A DNA stretch of 64,000 nt from Bettongia penicillata ogilbyi. Taxonomy: Eukaryota > Chordata > Mammalia > Diprotodontia > Potoroidae. A program made the translations under genes and the position numbers. The notes below the pieces were generated by a model that ran no database searches, was not told where the DNA came from, and worked only from the letters and a program-made list of their open reading frames with translations. Positions 53,977-64,000 of this stretch are shown here, one piece after another. Each line of letters starts with the position of its first letter. Positions within the stretch are counted from its first letter, which is position 1. Where the stretch lies: assembly GCA_023548195.1 (NCBI GenBank), contig JAJHZJ010000531.1:7985900-8049899 (forward strand), in the 5' to 3' direction.

Positions 53977-56900
53977 ACTGGTTGACATTATAATTTGAGA
54001 ATTCAGATTTTCATGTATAACTAACCTTAGGCCCCCAGCATAGTTACAGAAGGGAGTAATCTGGTCAAGGTAGTGTTAATTCACGTATATAGTGAAACTA
54101 GTCAGAATAAGGACAGTCCTGGAGAGGATGTATGGAGTTGCCTTTGGATCTCCCTCCTAGGGGCCCCATTGTACTGGTGGATCTGTCCATAGTATATTTT
54201 TAGAAACATATTGTACCACCAGTCTTCAATCTGGTAACCAGATCATCAATCATTGTGTCAGTGTAGTTGAAGAAAGCCTTCAGAAAATTCAAAAGTCAAG
54301 GTTGTTTCTGAGAACTTAAACAAAGCAGGAGAAAATGAAACAGAAAAGGAAACTATTTCCTCCATATTTCATATGAGAAGAAGGCAGAACTCAACACACT
54401 TCACAGAAACACGACACCAAATGTGATTCTGAAGATCAATGAGACATCTACAGAGCCTTTGTTATAGAAATAATAACTGGTACACACACAGCTCTCTATT
54501 TATTTGAATTATTATTATTTCTCTCTCTTCTCCCCCAGGAACGAGGATAATGCTCATTTAAAGAGAGCTGAAAGGTAACAGGGGTTCTGGAATTGGGCTT
54601 CCTCCCTCTCCCCACGAGTTCCCCAGTGAGGAAAACAGAAGGTTTTACCTAGGGAGACACTAGAGTAGAGGCAGAATCTGAGAATGAGCCCAAAGGCTCT
54701 GGGGGTGGGGAAGGGTCCTTTCTTTCTTCCCCCATTGCCTTTTGGAGAGATTTCCTGCCAGTTTTTACTGCTTTCTACTACTTTCCACTACTGCAGGTAG
54801 TGGAAAGAGAGACCGCTGGCCGTTTTCCCAGTTGGCCCTTAAAACACAGAACTTAATGGGGAAAAGGGTGCCAAATGTTGGCAGTGTTGCTGATCCAGTC
54901 TGCCCCAGGAGCAATGGCCAGGAAGCTGATATTGGAATGGGGACCAGAGCAACCGATCAGAGATCAACAAGGGAAGAGGGTTAGTCCAGGGCAGATGTTG
55001 AAAAAGGCAGCTTCTGAAAATGGTGACAACTGGTGGGAAGACCAGGAGACCAACCCAATTTTCTCAGCATCATCCCAGATTTCTCTTTTGTTGCAGAGTC
55101 CATCCATTGCAGATAGGCAATCCCTTCACTCAATTTTTCTCTTGCTTTGGAGCTTTCTTCCAAAGTCCTGATAAGGAACCTGATGAGGCTTGGGGAGGGG
55201 TGAGTAGGAGAAGTGTTTTGAGAGGGCAACAAAGAATGGTTTTCTTTGCATTTTAGTATGTTTAATAGAAATAAAGAGCTAAAGGAATGTGGCTGCTTGT
55301 TTAATTATAAATACAGAGGATTTCACTGAATTTGGAAACTTCCCAGGTACAGGGATGAAGAGTCTAGATTGTCCTATTTTTATGATCTTGAGAAATAATT
55401 GTGTATCACCCCTAGGCTGCAGTTCAGAACTCACTCAGCAAGGATTTCTTCATGGTGGGAAAATTCTATGTGTGCACAGAGAGAATCTTCTGCCTATGTG
55501 TCAAAAAACACCCTGCTGGGCCCACTGTCCCAGTGACTGGAGTACAGGGTGTTACCTGGTAAGCAAAATATATATCACCTTCCCTCGTTTTAATTAATTA
55601 GAAAGTGATACCTTATCTTCCTGTAGAGTTAAGGAAAGACGGATATGAGTCTACAAGGACTGCTTGTTTTTGCAACATTTCACACATCATGTGAGATACC
55701 ACCAAGTGTACTTACACCAATGTCAGAGAATCACTGGCAAAAATCGAAATCTTAAACTACAATGGGACTCAATTTAACAAATTTAACAAGATGCAAGAGA
55801 TATTATGACAAGTAGGTGCCACAGTGCCTTTCCTATTCTCAAAGTTTGTCTTCAATTGGTAATCTCTCTCAACCTTCACCTGAGAGTTTCTTGGTTTCTT
55901 TTCTCCTTCTTTCCTCCTATTTTCCCTCCATGTTCATCCCCTCAGAGCCAGGCTATCCTCTCCTAACAACAGGACCAGCAGCTAATCCGACAAGCCCATT
56001 CAATGTATGAATATACTAATGGGAGAAAACTAGGACTTCCTCAGGGTCCTCCCTCCAGTTCCTACATCTCTCAAATGTATTTTAAGAAAGGTTCTCTGGA
56101 AACAAAAATTATTAATGAGTCTTTCTATTACATTCTGTATATTCCAATGAATTATGTCCTCTTTTTATACTGATAATCATTTAAGATCATTTGAACCCCA
56201 GTACGGACCAAAACCTGAACTAATCAACTAGAAGAAGCACCTCTATCTAATAAACATGCCTTTCCTTGTTCTCTGAGTAAACCGAGAATTCCTCTTCCTG
56301 TGTCTAAAACCACAAGGCCAGATGAAACTGACCAAGAGTATTCCTCTGTTTGATACCATTAGGGATGAGGAGCCTTAACCTAAGACACTACCTTGAATAA
56401 TGGGATTTTTCTTATCTAAATATTTTATGGACATATTCTATGTTATATTATGTTAATGGTAAAGGAAACACAGATATCCTGGGTTGTAATTTCAATTGAC
56501 ATTTTATCAACTCTCTTATTGTATTTACAACTTACTCAACTAAGAAAATTTCTTAACTATGGTTAAACACATATGGAGACCATAAATCTGAGGGACATAG
56601 CCATCGTGAGCTGGGATTGCTCTAAAATATATACAAGGTTTCTCATTCTTTTTATCAGGCAGTCAGAATTAAAGCTCTAGCTCCATGTATAACTTTAAGG
56701 GAATAAACAATATGAATTCATATACCAACTAGCCTGTTTGCCTCTTTTCACCAGACTTTCAGGTGGACAATACTATGTGGTTCTTTTCCATGTCCTCCTG
56801 TAAAATGGCCCACTCAATACTCTTAGGCTTTCATCTAGATCTCTTGACATTGCATGGATACTACAGGAACATGAGTCTTGCTCATACATTAAATCCTCTC

Positions 56901-57045
56901 TTTGAATTCCATTTATGTAACCAGTTACATCTACTTTCTAAGGACCAGCTTAGTTAAGAATGGAGAGGTATCACCAATTGGGTGGCCAGTGGTAATACAT
57001 CCTTTGATCATGGAGACTCAGGAATCAAAGAAAAATACAGCTCAC
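53977..57045. other. Repeat-poor region, no gene identified
   Basis: Over about 3 kb I recognise no SINE, LINE or LTR. It contains a candidate microexon at 54539-54574. Frames of up to 102 codons (55289-55597) have no domain I know. If the window lies in an intron of a large gene, this is the likeliest place for functional sequence. Confidence 0.4.
54539..54574 (+). other. Candidate 36-nt microexon
   Basis: A strong polypyrimidine tract ending tctctctcttctcccccag (to 54538) is followed by 36 bases and then AAAG|GTAACA, a plausible donor. Only one frame is open across it (starting at its second base), reading NEDNAHLKRAE. The length is a multiple of three. I do not recognise the gene, and a chance acceptor-donor pair is possible. 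Confidence 0.28.
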
Positions 57046-57160
57046 ACAGAATCTATTGAACCTGCCATATGTAAGGCACTGTGTTGGACACTGGGGATAA
57101 TGAGACGAAAAAAGAAACAGTCCCTACCTTCAATGAGATTAACAAAAAATAGCTCTTAGT
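57046..57160 (+). mobile_element. L2 LINE 3' fragment
   Basis: It reads tgccatatgtaaggcactgtg, ggacactggggataatgagac and cagtccctaccttcaatgag. Confidence 0.72.
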
Positions 57161-58264
57161 TCTACATAATCCAATTCCACTTCTACAGTAACAGCAGTAG
57201 AGTGACAAAAAGGGGGCAAAGGTTCTAAGAATTATGTTCTATATTCAGAAAGTTACAGTCCAAAAATAGTATGTAAGCGTGTAGGCCAAAGCCCCTCCCA
57301 GACTTGGCCCTCTGCTGTACTCGAATGGCCTACTTATTCAAAGATTTGTAAAGGGTGTGAAAACATTGAGAACCTCTAGAAGGCTGAACTTTGGCAAAAG
57401 CAATGAGCTTGCTCAGGAACTTTTCTCAGCTCATTCACAGATGTGGGCTGATGGAAGAGACTTAGAGTTTAGAAGCTGAGGAGATGAATCTGCTAGAAGT
57501 CCAACTAGAGGGCCTAGGAGTCAAGAATCTAATGCATGAAACTGGAATCCTATGGAAATTCCTGCTGTCTCTAGGGAAGAGTTCAAGTTCTTTCCAAAAA
57601 GTGTTCAGCAGCACCCTAGGTCAGAATGTCAGCTGAGCCCAAAGCTGAAGACAATGGTGATTATAGCCAAGCAATTAAGCAGTAGCCATTACAGAAGCAT
57701 CTGGTAGCATCCAATGTAAGAGCGCATGCTCGAGTCAGAATCCAAAGTTGGTGGTAACAGTAAGGAAGTTAGGAGAGGCCCTGCAGCACTGCTGCATGAG
57801 AGGCATGAGAGGCATGAGAGGCATGAGTTGTCCTCTTCCCATGGCCTTGGCTACATGCATCCCCTATAGGTCTGCCTTTTCCCCTTGTAGACTTGACACA
57901 TCTCCACTCTCCCAACAGCCACTATGTGTATTTGTAGAAGAGTATGTACCAGGTTTGTGGGGGCGAGGTGTTGTCACTCTTCTGTTCTAGTAAATATCTT
58001 TGCTTTGAGTTAATTGTATTCTCTGGTGGACTAGACACAAGCTAAATATACCAGTGGGGACTCATGAGCAATACTTTTGGGAGTGACAACCACTGTCATC
58101 CTCAGCGCCCCCCACCCTGACTTAATACCTTGAACCTGGGGTAATTGTCCTTAAGGAATCCCATTTGTTATTATGAATTGGAGATTGGATAATCCAGAGG
58201 AGCACTAGGAATATTTTTAAAATGACATTTGCTTTAAAACATTTCCAGACTTGTTATAGTCTTC
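57161..58264. other. Unassigned sequence with a 9-bp minisatellite
   Basis: No repeat family was recognised. It includes a short tandem repeat at 57794-57827. The open frame over it (57748-57990) reads as repeated MRG units and shows no other sign of coding. Confidence 0.45.
57794..57827. repeat. 9-bp tandem repeat
   Basis: The unit gcatgagag is repeated about 3.8 times without mismatch. Confidence 0.92.
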
Positions 58265-58380
58265 TGCTTTCATTTCATAGGTGCTACCAAAGATACACAT
58301 GTGCATAGGGCACAAGCTCTGCCTTCCAGGAGTTTATAATCTAGCAGAAAAGATAAGTAGATAAGTAGCTGTAGTACTAG
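58265..58380 (+). mobile_element. L2 LINE 3' fragment
   Basis: It reads gtgcatagggcacaagctctgcc, ttccaggagtttataatctag and cagaaaagataagtag. A SINE follows at once. Confidence 0.55.
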
Positions 58381-58605
58381 GTGCTGCAGGGGATAGAGTG
58401 CTCATCTTCCTGAGTTCAAATCTGACCTTAGACACTTACTAGCTATGTCACCCTGGGCAAGTCACTTAACCTTAACCTGTTTGCCTCAGTTTCCTCATCT
58501 GTAAAATGAGCTGGAGAAGGAAATGGCAAACCACTACAGGTTCTTTGCCAGAAAAATCCCAAATGGGGTAATGAAGAATCAGACAACTTAACATCAATAA
58601 CTGAT
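58381..58605 (+). mobile_element. Mar1-type SINE
   Basis: It reads ctaggtgctgcaggggataga, gagttcaaatctgacc (B box), tcaccctgggcaagtcactt, gtttgcctcagtttcctcatc, ggagaaggaaatggcaaacc and tcccaaatggggtaatgaag. Confidence 0.9.
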
Positions 58606-58719
58606 GTAATAGCTGGTATGATGTGTTACATATCATAAGAGACTTATAAACAAAATGCTGTGGAGGTAGAATAAATGATAGATTTGTAGCTTGATGGAAC
58701 CAGAGAAAACATTTAGGTT

Positions 58720-58865
58720 AATCCTGTATTTTTTAGAGGAGTAAATTGAAACCCAGAGAAGGGAAGTAATTTGCCCAAGGTCACATAGTTAGTGAGCATA
58801 AAAGCTGACATCTGAGCCTTGGCTCTCTCATGTCAGAGTTGGTGTTTTTTCTATCACACTCAACA
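58720..58865 (-). mobile_element. MIR-like SINE fragment
   Basis: It reads gaaacccagagaagggaagt, aatttgcccaaggtcacatag and ctgacatctgagccttggctc, in inverted MIR order. Confidence 0.65.
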
Positions 58866-58879
58866 GTTGCCTCAGGACT

Positions 58880-59170
58880 TGTTGAGATTAGAGAAGAAGG
58901 CCTAATGAAGGAACTGTCATTGAAAATGGACCTTGAAGTACAGGCAGAGTTTCAATAGGGATAAAGGCAAAGAGTGGAAGAGAGGGAGAGAAATCTTTCC
59001 ATAAGATACTGCTTGACTTGAAAGCATGGGAGGGCTGGAAAAGTAAATATGAGGGTAGATTATATAAAGCCTTGAATGCCAAACCAGGAAGCTTGAATTT
59101 AATTCATTTATGAATTAAATTATATGACATTAAAAGGCTTTGAGCAGAAGAGTGAGTGCAGGGTAAATTT
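58880..59170. mobile_element. Ancient L2-related fragment (tentative)
   Basis: Phrases gattatataaagccttgaatgcc and ggctttgagcagaagagtgag resemble an old mammal-wide repeat usually filed with L2. The orientation was not resolved. Confidence 0.4.
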
Positions 59171-59585
59171 TTTTTCTCTTGAAACAGCAAAACCACAGTG
59201 CTAGACAGTAGAAAGCTTCAGATGTTCTTGGGGAATGGGTTATCCTGGTTAAATTAAATTTCATCCCTATGTCATAGTTCTGCTGGATTCACCCTGTGCT
59301 TGCTACAGGTTCAGATAGCAGGTTTCCCCTACCTAATATTTCAAAATATCATAAAGGTTCAGATGCCTAAAAATATATTTCTTCTGCCTCCCTCCACCTA
59401 CGTGTCAACTGCATTTGAAATTCCATCATTAGAAAGCTATTACTTTGGATTCACCCACCCCTATATATTCTCTTTCAAAATGCAAATATTCCTAGGATGG
59501 AGTAATTGATGGAACACTATAGTGTTCATGACTTTTTAAATGTTTTTCTTCTGACAGGAGTGAGTTTGTCAGTCAAAAAGTGTTT
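59171..59585. other. No recognised feature
   Basis: This is unassigned sequence. Confidence 0.45.
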
Positions 59586-59760
59586 TTTAAGTTTTTTAAG
59601 CATGTGCTATTTGTAAGGTACTGTATTCAACTCTAGGGATACAAAGAAAGGCAAAAAATTGGTTCCTGCCCTTAGAAAGGAGCTGTTTTTGAAAGCTGGG
59701 CAAACAAATAGAAAGTACAATTAAAGAGTATTGAAAACAATATCCTCAACTTCATCATGT
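59586..59760 (+). mobile_element. L2 LINE 3' fragment
   Basis: It reads gcatgtgctatttgtaaggtac, ctctagggatacaaagaaagg and ttcctgcccttagaaaggagc. Confidence 0.7.
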
Positions 59761-60054
59761 CACCCAAGGCTACTCTGGTCCTCACTTGGGCTCACCTCGC
59801 TCTGTGACCCTGCATTCAGGTCTATAAAGTCTTTCCAAATGACTTAGAAAAGTCTTTCTTCTTTTGTTCAGCAGTCAGTCTTGGAAGAAGAGGACTTCTA
59901 AATGTGACCTTGCTCTCTCTCTTGGGTCCAAATGTTTCCAAGAGATAACCCTGTTTGAAGACTTCATGACGAACCTCAGTACCAGAATAGTGCAAGGAGA
60001 CTTATGTTTGCCAATGGCATTCCTTGCTTACATGGAGATCCAAGAGCCTAAATG

Positions 60055-60303
60055 GAAGTTGTTGTTCTGTCATTTTTTTCAGTCATATCCAACTTGTTGT
60101 GACCCCATTTGGAGACTTTCTTGGCAGAGATTCTGGATTGGTTTCCTTCTTCCTTTTCCATCTCATTTTATAGATGAGGAAACTGGTCAACAGGGTTAAG
60201 TGATGTGCCCAGTGTCACACAGCTAGTAAGTGTCTGAGACCAGATTGGAACTCAGGTGTTCCTGACTCCAGATCCAGCGTTCTGTCCTCTGAACCACCCA
60301 GCT
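60055..60303 (-). mobile_element. Mar1-type SINE
   Basis: Inverted phrases are ttcagtcatatccaacttgttg, gaccccatttggagactttc, cattttatagatgaggaaactgg, gtgtcacacagctagtaagtg and gattggaactcagg, with the inverted head gaaccacccagctg. Confidence 0.87.
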
Positions 60304-60384
60304 GAGGGATGTCCTATTGTTGGCAATGTCCTCCAGATGCTTCTTTTTGCAGATATCCTTGTGCTGGTTGCAGCAAACCTCAGG

Positions 60385-60510
60385 ATAGTCAGTTGACAAG
60401 CATTTTTAAGTACCCACTATATGCTGTACTAAGCCCTGGGGATACAAGGAAAAAACAGTTTTGGTTCTCAAAGAGTTCATAGCCTAACTGAAGTACCCTC
60501 TCAGAAGAGA
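60385..60510 (+). mobile_element. L2 LINE 3' fragment
   Basis: It reads agtacccactatatgctgtac, agccctggggatacaaggaa and tctcaaagagttcatagcc. Confidence 0.7.
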
Positions 60511-60639
60511 TCTATAACCATGCAAAAGGGTTTGGCCCAACCATCTCACAAAGGAAAAACCAAGTAGACGAAGAGTATCTATTTCCTAAATTGTGGCACA
60601 CTATTAGATAACTTTCAGTTTGTCAACCAATGTCTATTC

Positions 60640-61172
60640 TTCAACAGACATTGAAAATGGATAGTTTGGACAAGATGTGGCCCATGATTGTGATGGAGTA
60701 CCATTATGCATGAGAAATGATGAGGGGGATGGTTTCAGAAAATATGGGAAGACCTATATGCACTGATACAAAGCGAAATAAGCAGAATCAGGAGATCATT
60801 GTACACAGTAATCGCAATATTGTAAAGATTGTCAACTATGAAAGGCTTATCAATACTGATAAGACTTATCAAAAACTGATAAATACAATGATCCAAAATA
60901 ATTTCAAAGGACACATGATGAAAAACAATGTTATCTACTTCCAGAGGGAGAACTGATGAACTTTAAGTGCAAATTGAAGTATAATTTTTCACTCTATTTT
61001 TCCTGCTTTTTGTTATATAGCTATTATGGAAATATGTTTTGCATTATTTCACATATATAATTGATATCCTATTGTTTACCTTCTCATTGAGTGCAGGAAG
61101 GTCAGGAAGAAGGGAAAGAATTTGAAACTCAAAAAAATTTTAAAGGAATGTTAAAAATAACATATTTAGTTT
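60640..61172 (+). mobile_element. L1-type 3'-end fragment
   Basis: The ORF2 C-terminus relic (gatggagtaccattatgcatgagaaatgatg at 60692, aagcgaaataagcagaatcagg at 60772) is followed by ccagagggagaactgatgaac and 3' UTR, ending in ttgaaactcaaaaaa. It is closely parallel to 52932-53372. Confidence 0.78.
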
Positions 61173-62112
61173 CAAAAAGAAAAACAAAAAGAAAAAAGGA
61201 CAAGTTGAGTCCGGAATTAAATAGAAGGTGGGGAAACAGACTAGATTATCTTTGGACAACTGTAAAATTCTACAGTCCCAAACTCTTACCAGAAAAAAAA
61301 CCTATCTTTTTAATACAAATATTCTACCAGTCAATTTCAGTTATCATGAAGATAAGCAGGAGTGTGCTGAAGCAAGGTTGAAATTTTTATTAAATTTTCA
61401 GTTTAAGCATTTACACCTTGGAGATCAGCAAATTCTACAAATCAGGGTTTGTCATTGTTTTGTTGCATGTTAAGACTTGAGAAAGTGATGGAGAAAATGT
61501 ATATTGGATGATCTTGTGATCCAAGAGCAAATTGTTAACCATTTTTAAATACAACCGTGAAGATGCAGTTTTCATAGTACTGTCACCCAGACTGGGGAGT
61601 GAACCCCTTGAATAACACTTTCAAGAAATCAGTTTGTGTTAGAAAGATGAACTGCTAACTACCTGTTTTTTTCCTCTCTCTCCATCTTATAGCTTCCCAA
61701 GGTGAATATGTCCTGGATAGAAGAGGGCCTTTGTTTCCTTCTTTCCGTATGTTTGTTTTATTTATGTTTTTTTTAAATTTTCTCAAACTCACCGATCCTG
61801 TTTCAGGCATGATCCCCATCCCAGCATACTGAGTAGTCTGGCATTCTGGCTAGGAATCCCTGGCAGGGATACAGATTATTTAGATAAGAGCTAATGCCAA
61901 TACAACTAGCAGTGGATAAGGGACCATCACTATGAAATTACCAGTTGCTGGGAATCTGGTCAATTTGGGAAAAATGGTCAGGATGAGTAATTGGTTGGGG
62001 TTGCCTCCTTTTCTGACAGATTTTGGGTTTCAGTTTCCTCATCTTAATATGAAGTATAACATAAACTTCAATGACCTCTCCTACAAAGAACATAAATGCT
62101 GTGCCCATAGGA
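61173..62112. other. No recognised feature
   Basis: This is AT-rich unassigned sequence. Lysine-rich short frames near 61091-61473 reflect A-rich composition. Confidence 0.45.
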
Positions 62113-62114
62113 CT

Positions 62115-62312
62115 AAGGAAAGGCAGTGTATCAGAAAGACTTGAGTTCCAGTCCCATCTCTAACAGAAGGGTATGTGACCCTGGGCAAGTTATTTCATTC
62201 CTTGCTGCTCTATAAAACTAAGACTTTAAATTGCAAAAAAGGTTCTGATTTGCACTGAGGGAGGTCCCTCACCTGGGAGTTCCAGATACCAATGAAATCC
62301 CAGGTTGTGTCC
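62115..62312 (+). mobile_element. tRNA-derived SINE with ccctcacctgggagttcc tail
   Basis: It reads aagacttgagttccagtccc (B box), atgtgaccctgggcaagtta, ttaaattgcaaaaaaggttctg, tccctcacctgggagttcc and ccaatgaaatcccaggt. It is the same type as 19666-19862 and 50215-50462. Confidence 0.72.
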
Positions 62313-62788
62313 CTGGTCCTGTTTTAAAGAACTAGTGTCTTGAGGAATTGTCATTAAACTGTTATTCTGAACAGTCTAGTTTTTATTATGGAAGAAGAAA
62401 GACTGAAAAAGGTAAAGGGAAAAAGAGGCTGAAGACAATTTATTTCCTAACAACACTGCTTTAATTTTATCGTGCAAAGAAACATTATGAAGAGAGTTCT
62501 TGGAAGACTTTGTCAGCTATCCTGAGAAAGCTGAATGATAGGATTATGTGTCCAAAACTGAGAAGTCAGCAGTTTTTAATAATAGTTAAAGGTGATTTTG
62601 GCTGTGGTCTTTCTTGCAGCTGATATATTATAAGTACTTATTTATGTCTTAGTTTGGTTTTTAATCATACTTTTAATAAATAGTATAGCCAGCAACCTTT
62701 ATTTAAACCTAGAAAATTGGCGGGGGGTGATATATAGAGAATTTTCTCTGGTTTATAAAATAAATAAGAGGGAGATGATACACAGAAT
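62313..62788. other. No recognised feature
   Basis: This is AT-rich unassigned sequence. Confidence 0.45.
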
Positions 62789-62789
62789 T

Positions 62790-63075
62790 TATATAACAGA
62801 AATGACATAAAGTTTGGAGTCAGAGGACCTAAGATGAAATACCAGCTCCACCATTTATTACATGTATAACCTTGTTCCCTTAACATTTCTGGTCCTGTAT
62901 CCTCATCTGTAAGATGAGGGAGTAAGTCTTACAATTAGACACACTCATATACACACATATTCATGAATACGTACATACATACATACATAGATATAATAAG
63001 ATTTGATAACTTCTAACAACCTTTCTATCCCTAAATCTATAAGCACATGAGCTTATAATATTCAATAAACTGGGA
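62790..63075 (+). mobile_element. MIR-like SINE expanded by an ACAT microsatellite
   Basis: It reads ttggagtcagaggacctaag, tcctcatctgtaagatgagg and, after a simple-sequence insertion at 62938-62990 (cacac...catacatacatacatag), the tail tatccctaaatctataagc. Confidence 0.6.
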
Positions 63076-63151
63076 TAAGATGTCAGAGCTAACTTTAATT
63101 AATAAGAAAGATGTTATAAACATTGTAATTAATTTAAAAATATAAGTGAAT

Positions 63152-63270
63152 GCCATAGAACTATGGATGGGAATGAATAAGGTTAGTAGGCCAGTAGCAG
63201 ACACAGAAAAAGATGACCACCTCCCTCAGGCTACATGTGGAGTAATCTACTTTAAACCTTGATACTGATT
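63152..63270. repeat. Diverged duplication, copy A
   Basis: About 119 bases recur in diverged form at 63425-63536 in the same order: atggatgggaatgaa, then agatgaccacctccctcaggctacatg, then cttgatactgat. A Mar1-type SINE lies between the copies. Confidence 0.8.
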
Positions 63271-63420
63271 ACTGTCATTCAGTGATTTTAGGCATGTCTG
63301 ACTTGTTGTGACCCTATTTGGGGTTTTCTGGGCAAAGATACTGGAGTGGTTTGTCATTTCCTTCTCCAGCTCATTTTACAGATGAGGAAATTGAGGCAAA
63401 CAGGGCTAAGTGACTTCGTT
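63271..63420 (-). mobile_element. Mar1-type SINE, truncated
   Basis: It reads cattcagtgattttaggcatg, gaccctatttggggttttc, ccttctccagctcattttacag and gaaattgaggcaaacagggc. It ends abruptly at about 63418 before the inverted head. Confidence 0.83.
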
Positions 63421-63424
63421 GATT

Positions 63425-63536
63425 GCCTTGGAATTGTGGATGGGAATGAAGAAGGATGACAGTTCAGTAAAAGGCAGAAAGGAAGATGATCATCCCCCTT
63501 TAGGCTACACATGGACTTTAAGCCTTGATACTGATA
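63425..63536. repeat. Diverged duplication, copy B
   Basis: This is the second copy of the segment at 63152-63270 (tggatgggaatgaagaagg, gatgatcatccccctttaggctacac, ccttgatactgatag). Confidence 0.8.
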
Positions 63537-63554
63537 GTATCCCTTCCTAGACCA

Positions 63555-63720
63555 AAATTCTATGATTTGTGATGTGGTGCAAAAAGCACTGACTGTGGGG
63601 TCAGAGGATCAATCCCCATTCACTTAGCCTTGTGAACCTCTGTTTTGCATCTATAGAATGAGGAGATTGAATCACACGGCCTCTAGGGTTCTTTCCAGTC
63701 CTAGATCTAAGATTCCATTA
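63555..63720 (+). mobile_element. MIR-like tRNA-derived SINE
   Basis: It reads gtggtgcaaaaagcactgac, gggtcagaggatcaatcc and ggcctctagggttctttccag, with the tail tcctagatctaagattcc. Confidence 0.65.
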
Positions 63721-63724
63721 TCTT

Positions 63725-63895
63725 ACCAGCAATGTGACCATAAGCAAATCATTTTACCTCAGAGCTTGTTTATGCTTCTACAACAGTCAGGATAGGACAA
63801 TAAACTCCTGCTACCTACTTCAAAGGGCTATGGTAAGGACTAAAGGACATAATATATATAAAAGTGATTTGCATTGATAATGAATCATATGATGT
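63725..63895 (+). mobile_element. MIR SINE fragment
   Basis: It reads ccagcaatgtgaccataagcaaatc, acctacttcaaagggctatgg and aggacataatatatataaaagtg. Confidence 0.65.
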
Positions 63896-64000
63896 GAGTT
63901 ACAATTCTACAATTTAGACCAGAAAGAAAAGTTAGAGCTGTGTGAAGCAAACACGGAGCTCCTGGGCCCAATGAGATTTTTTAAAAGATGTGCACTAAGA

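Noticed and set aside
57748..57990. 80-codon frame with MRG repeats
   Set aside because: The repeats come from a 9-bp minisatellite, and the rest has no coding hallmark.
1..64000. CRISPR arrays, bacterial operons, rRNA genes, plasmid or phage features
   Set aside because: Regularly spaced direct repeats, ribosome-binding-site-led gene chains and rRNA sequence were not seen. The content is vertebrate interspersed repeats.

Overview
The window is a repeat-dense stretch of a marsupial (metatherian) nuclear genome. The organism is inferred from repeat content. There are several L1 copies, L1-derived half elements that carry only ORF1, many copies of a tRNA-derived SINE that ends in a marsupial Mar1-type (CORE-SINE) tail, and older MIR, L2, Tigger-like and hAT-like relics. 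I cannot name the species. No complete host protein-coding gene, rRNA, tRNA gene, CRISPR array or prokaryotic operon was recognised. Nearly all open frames belong to retrotransposons or are chance frames.

Positions 1-19190 are almost pure LINE sequence. A dead L1 ORF2 (1-2435, resuming at 5348-6645) is split by a half-L1 element (2436-5347) flanked by an exact 15-bp target duplication. A second dead L1 (7920-8985, resuming at 16181-19184) is split by about 7.2 kb of stacked insertions: two more half-L1 elements on the minus strand, two L1 3' fragments and two SINEs. The minus-strand half-L1 at 13229-16180 keeps an uninterrupted 366-codon ORF1. It is the only convincing intact coding sequence in the window, although its host usefulness is doubtful.

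Positions 19190-42000 are intergenic or intronic sequence with scattered SINEs, L2 and MIR pieces, L1 3' ends, a fourth (5'-truncated) half-L1, an ancient half-L1 relic broken by MIR and hAT-like insertions (34500-36850), a putative solo LTR (about 37815-38497) and L2 reverse-transcriptase fragments. The stretch 31300-32620 is comparatively free of recognisable repeats.

Positions 42036-49110 form a three-layer nest. An L2 fragment was hit by a Tigger-like DNA transposon with TA target duplication, and this was then hit by a 6.2-kb endogenous retrovirus. The retrovirus has paired LTRs, a proline-tRNA-type primer-binding site and a polypurine tract, but no recognisable gag, pol or env.

Positions 49110-64000 carry SINE, MIR, L2 and L1 3' copies, a small hAT-like MITE (52252-52378), a repeat-poor stretch with a candidate 36-nt microexon (54539-54574), and a diverged duplication around a SINE near 63.3 kb. 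Coordinates of old repeats are accurate to roughly 10-30 bases. Family names are from sequence recognition without a database search.
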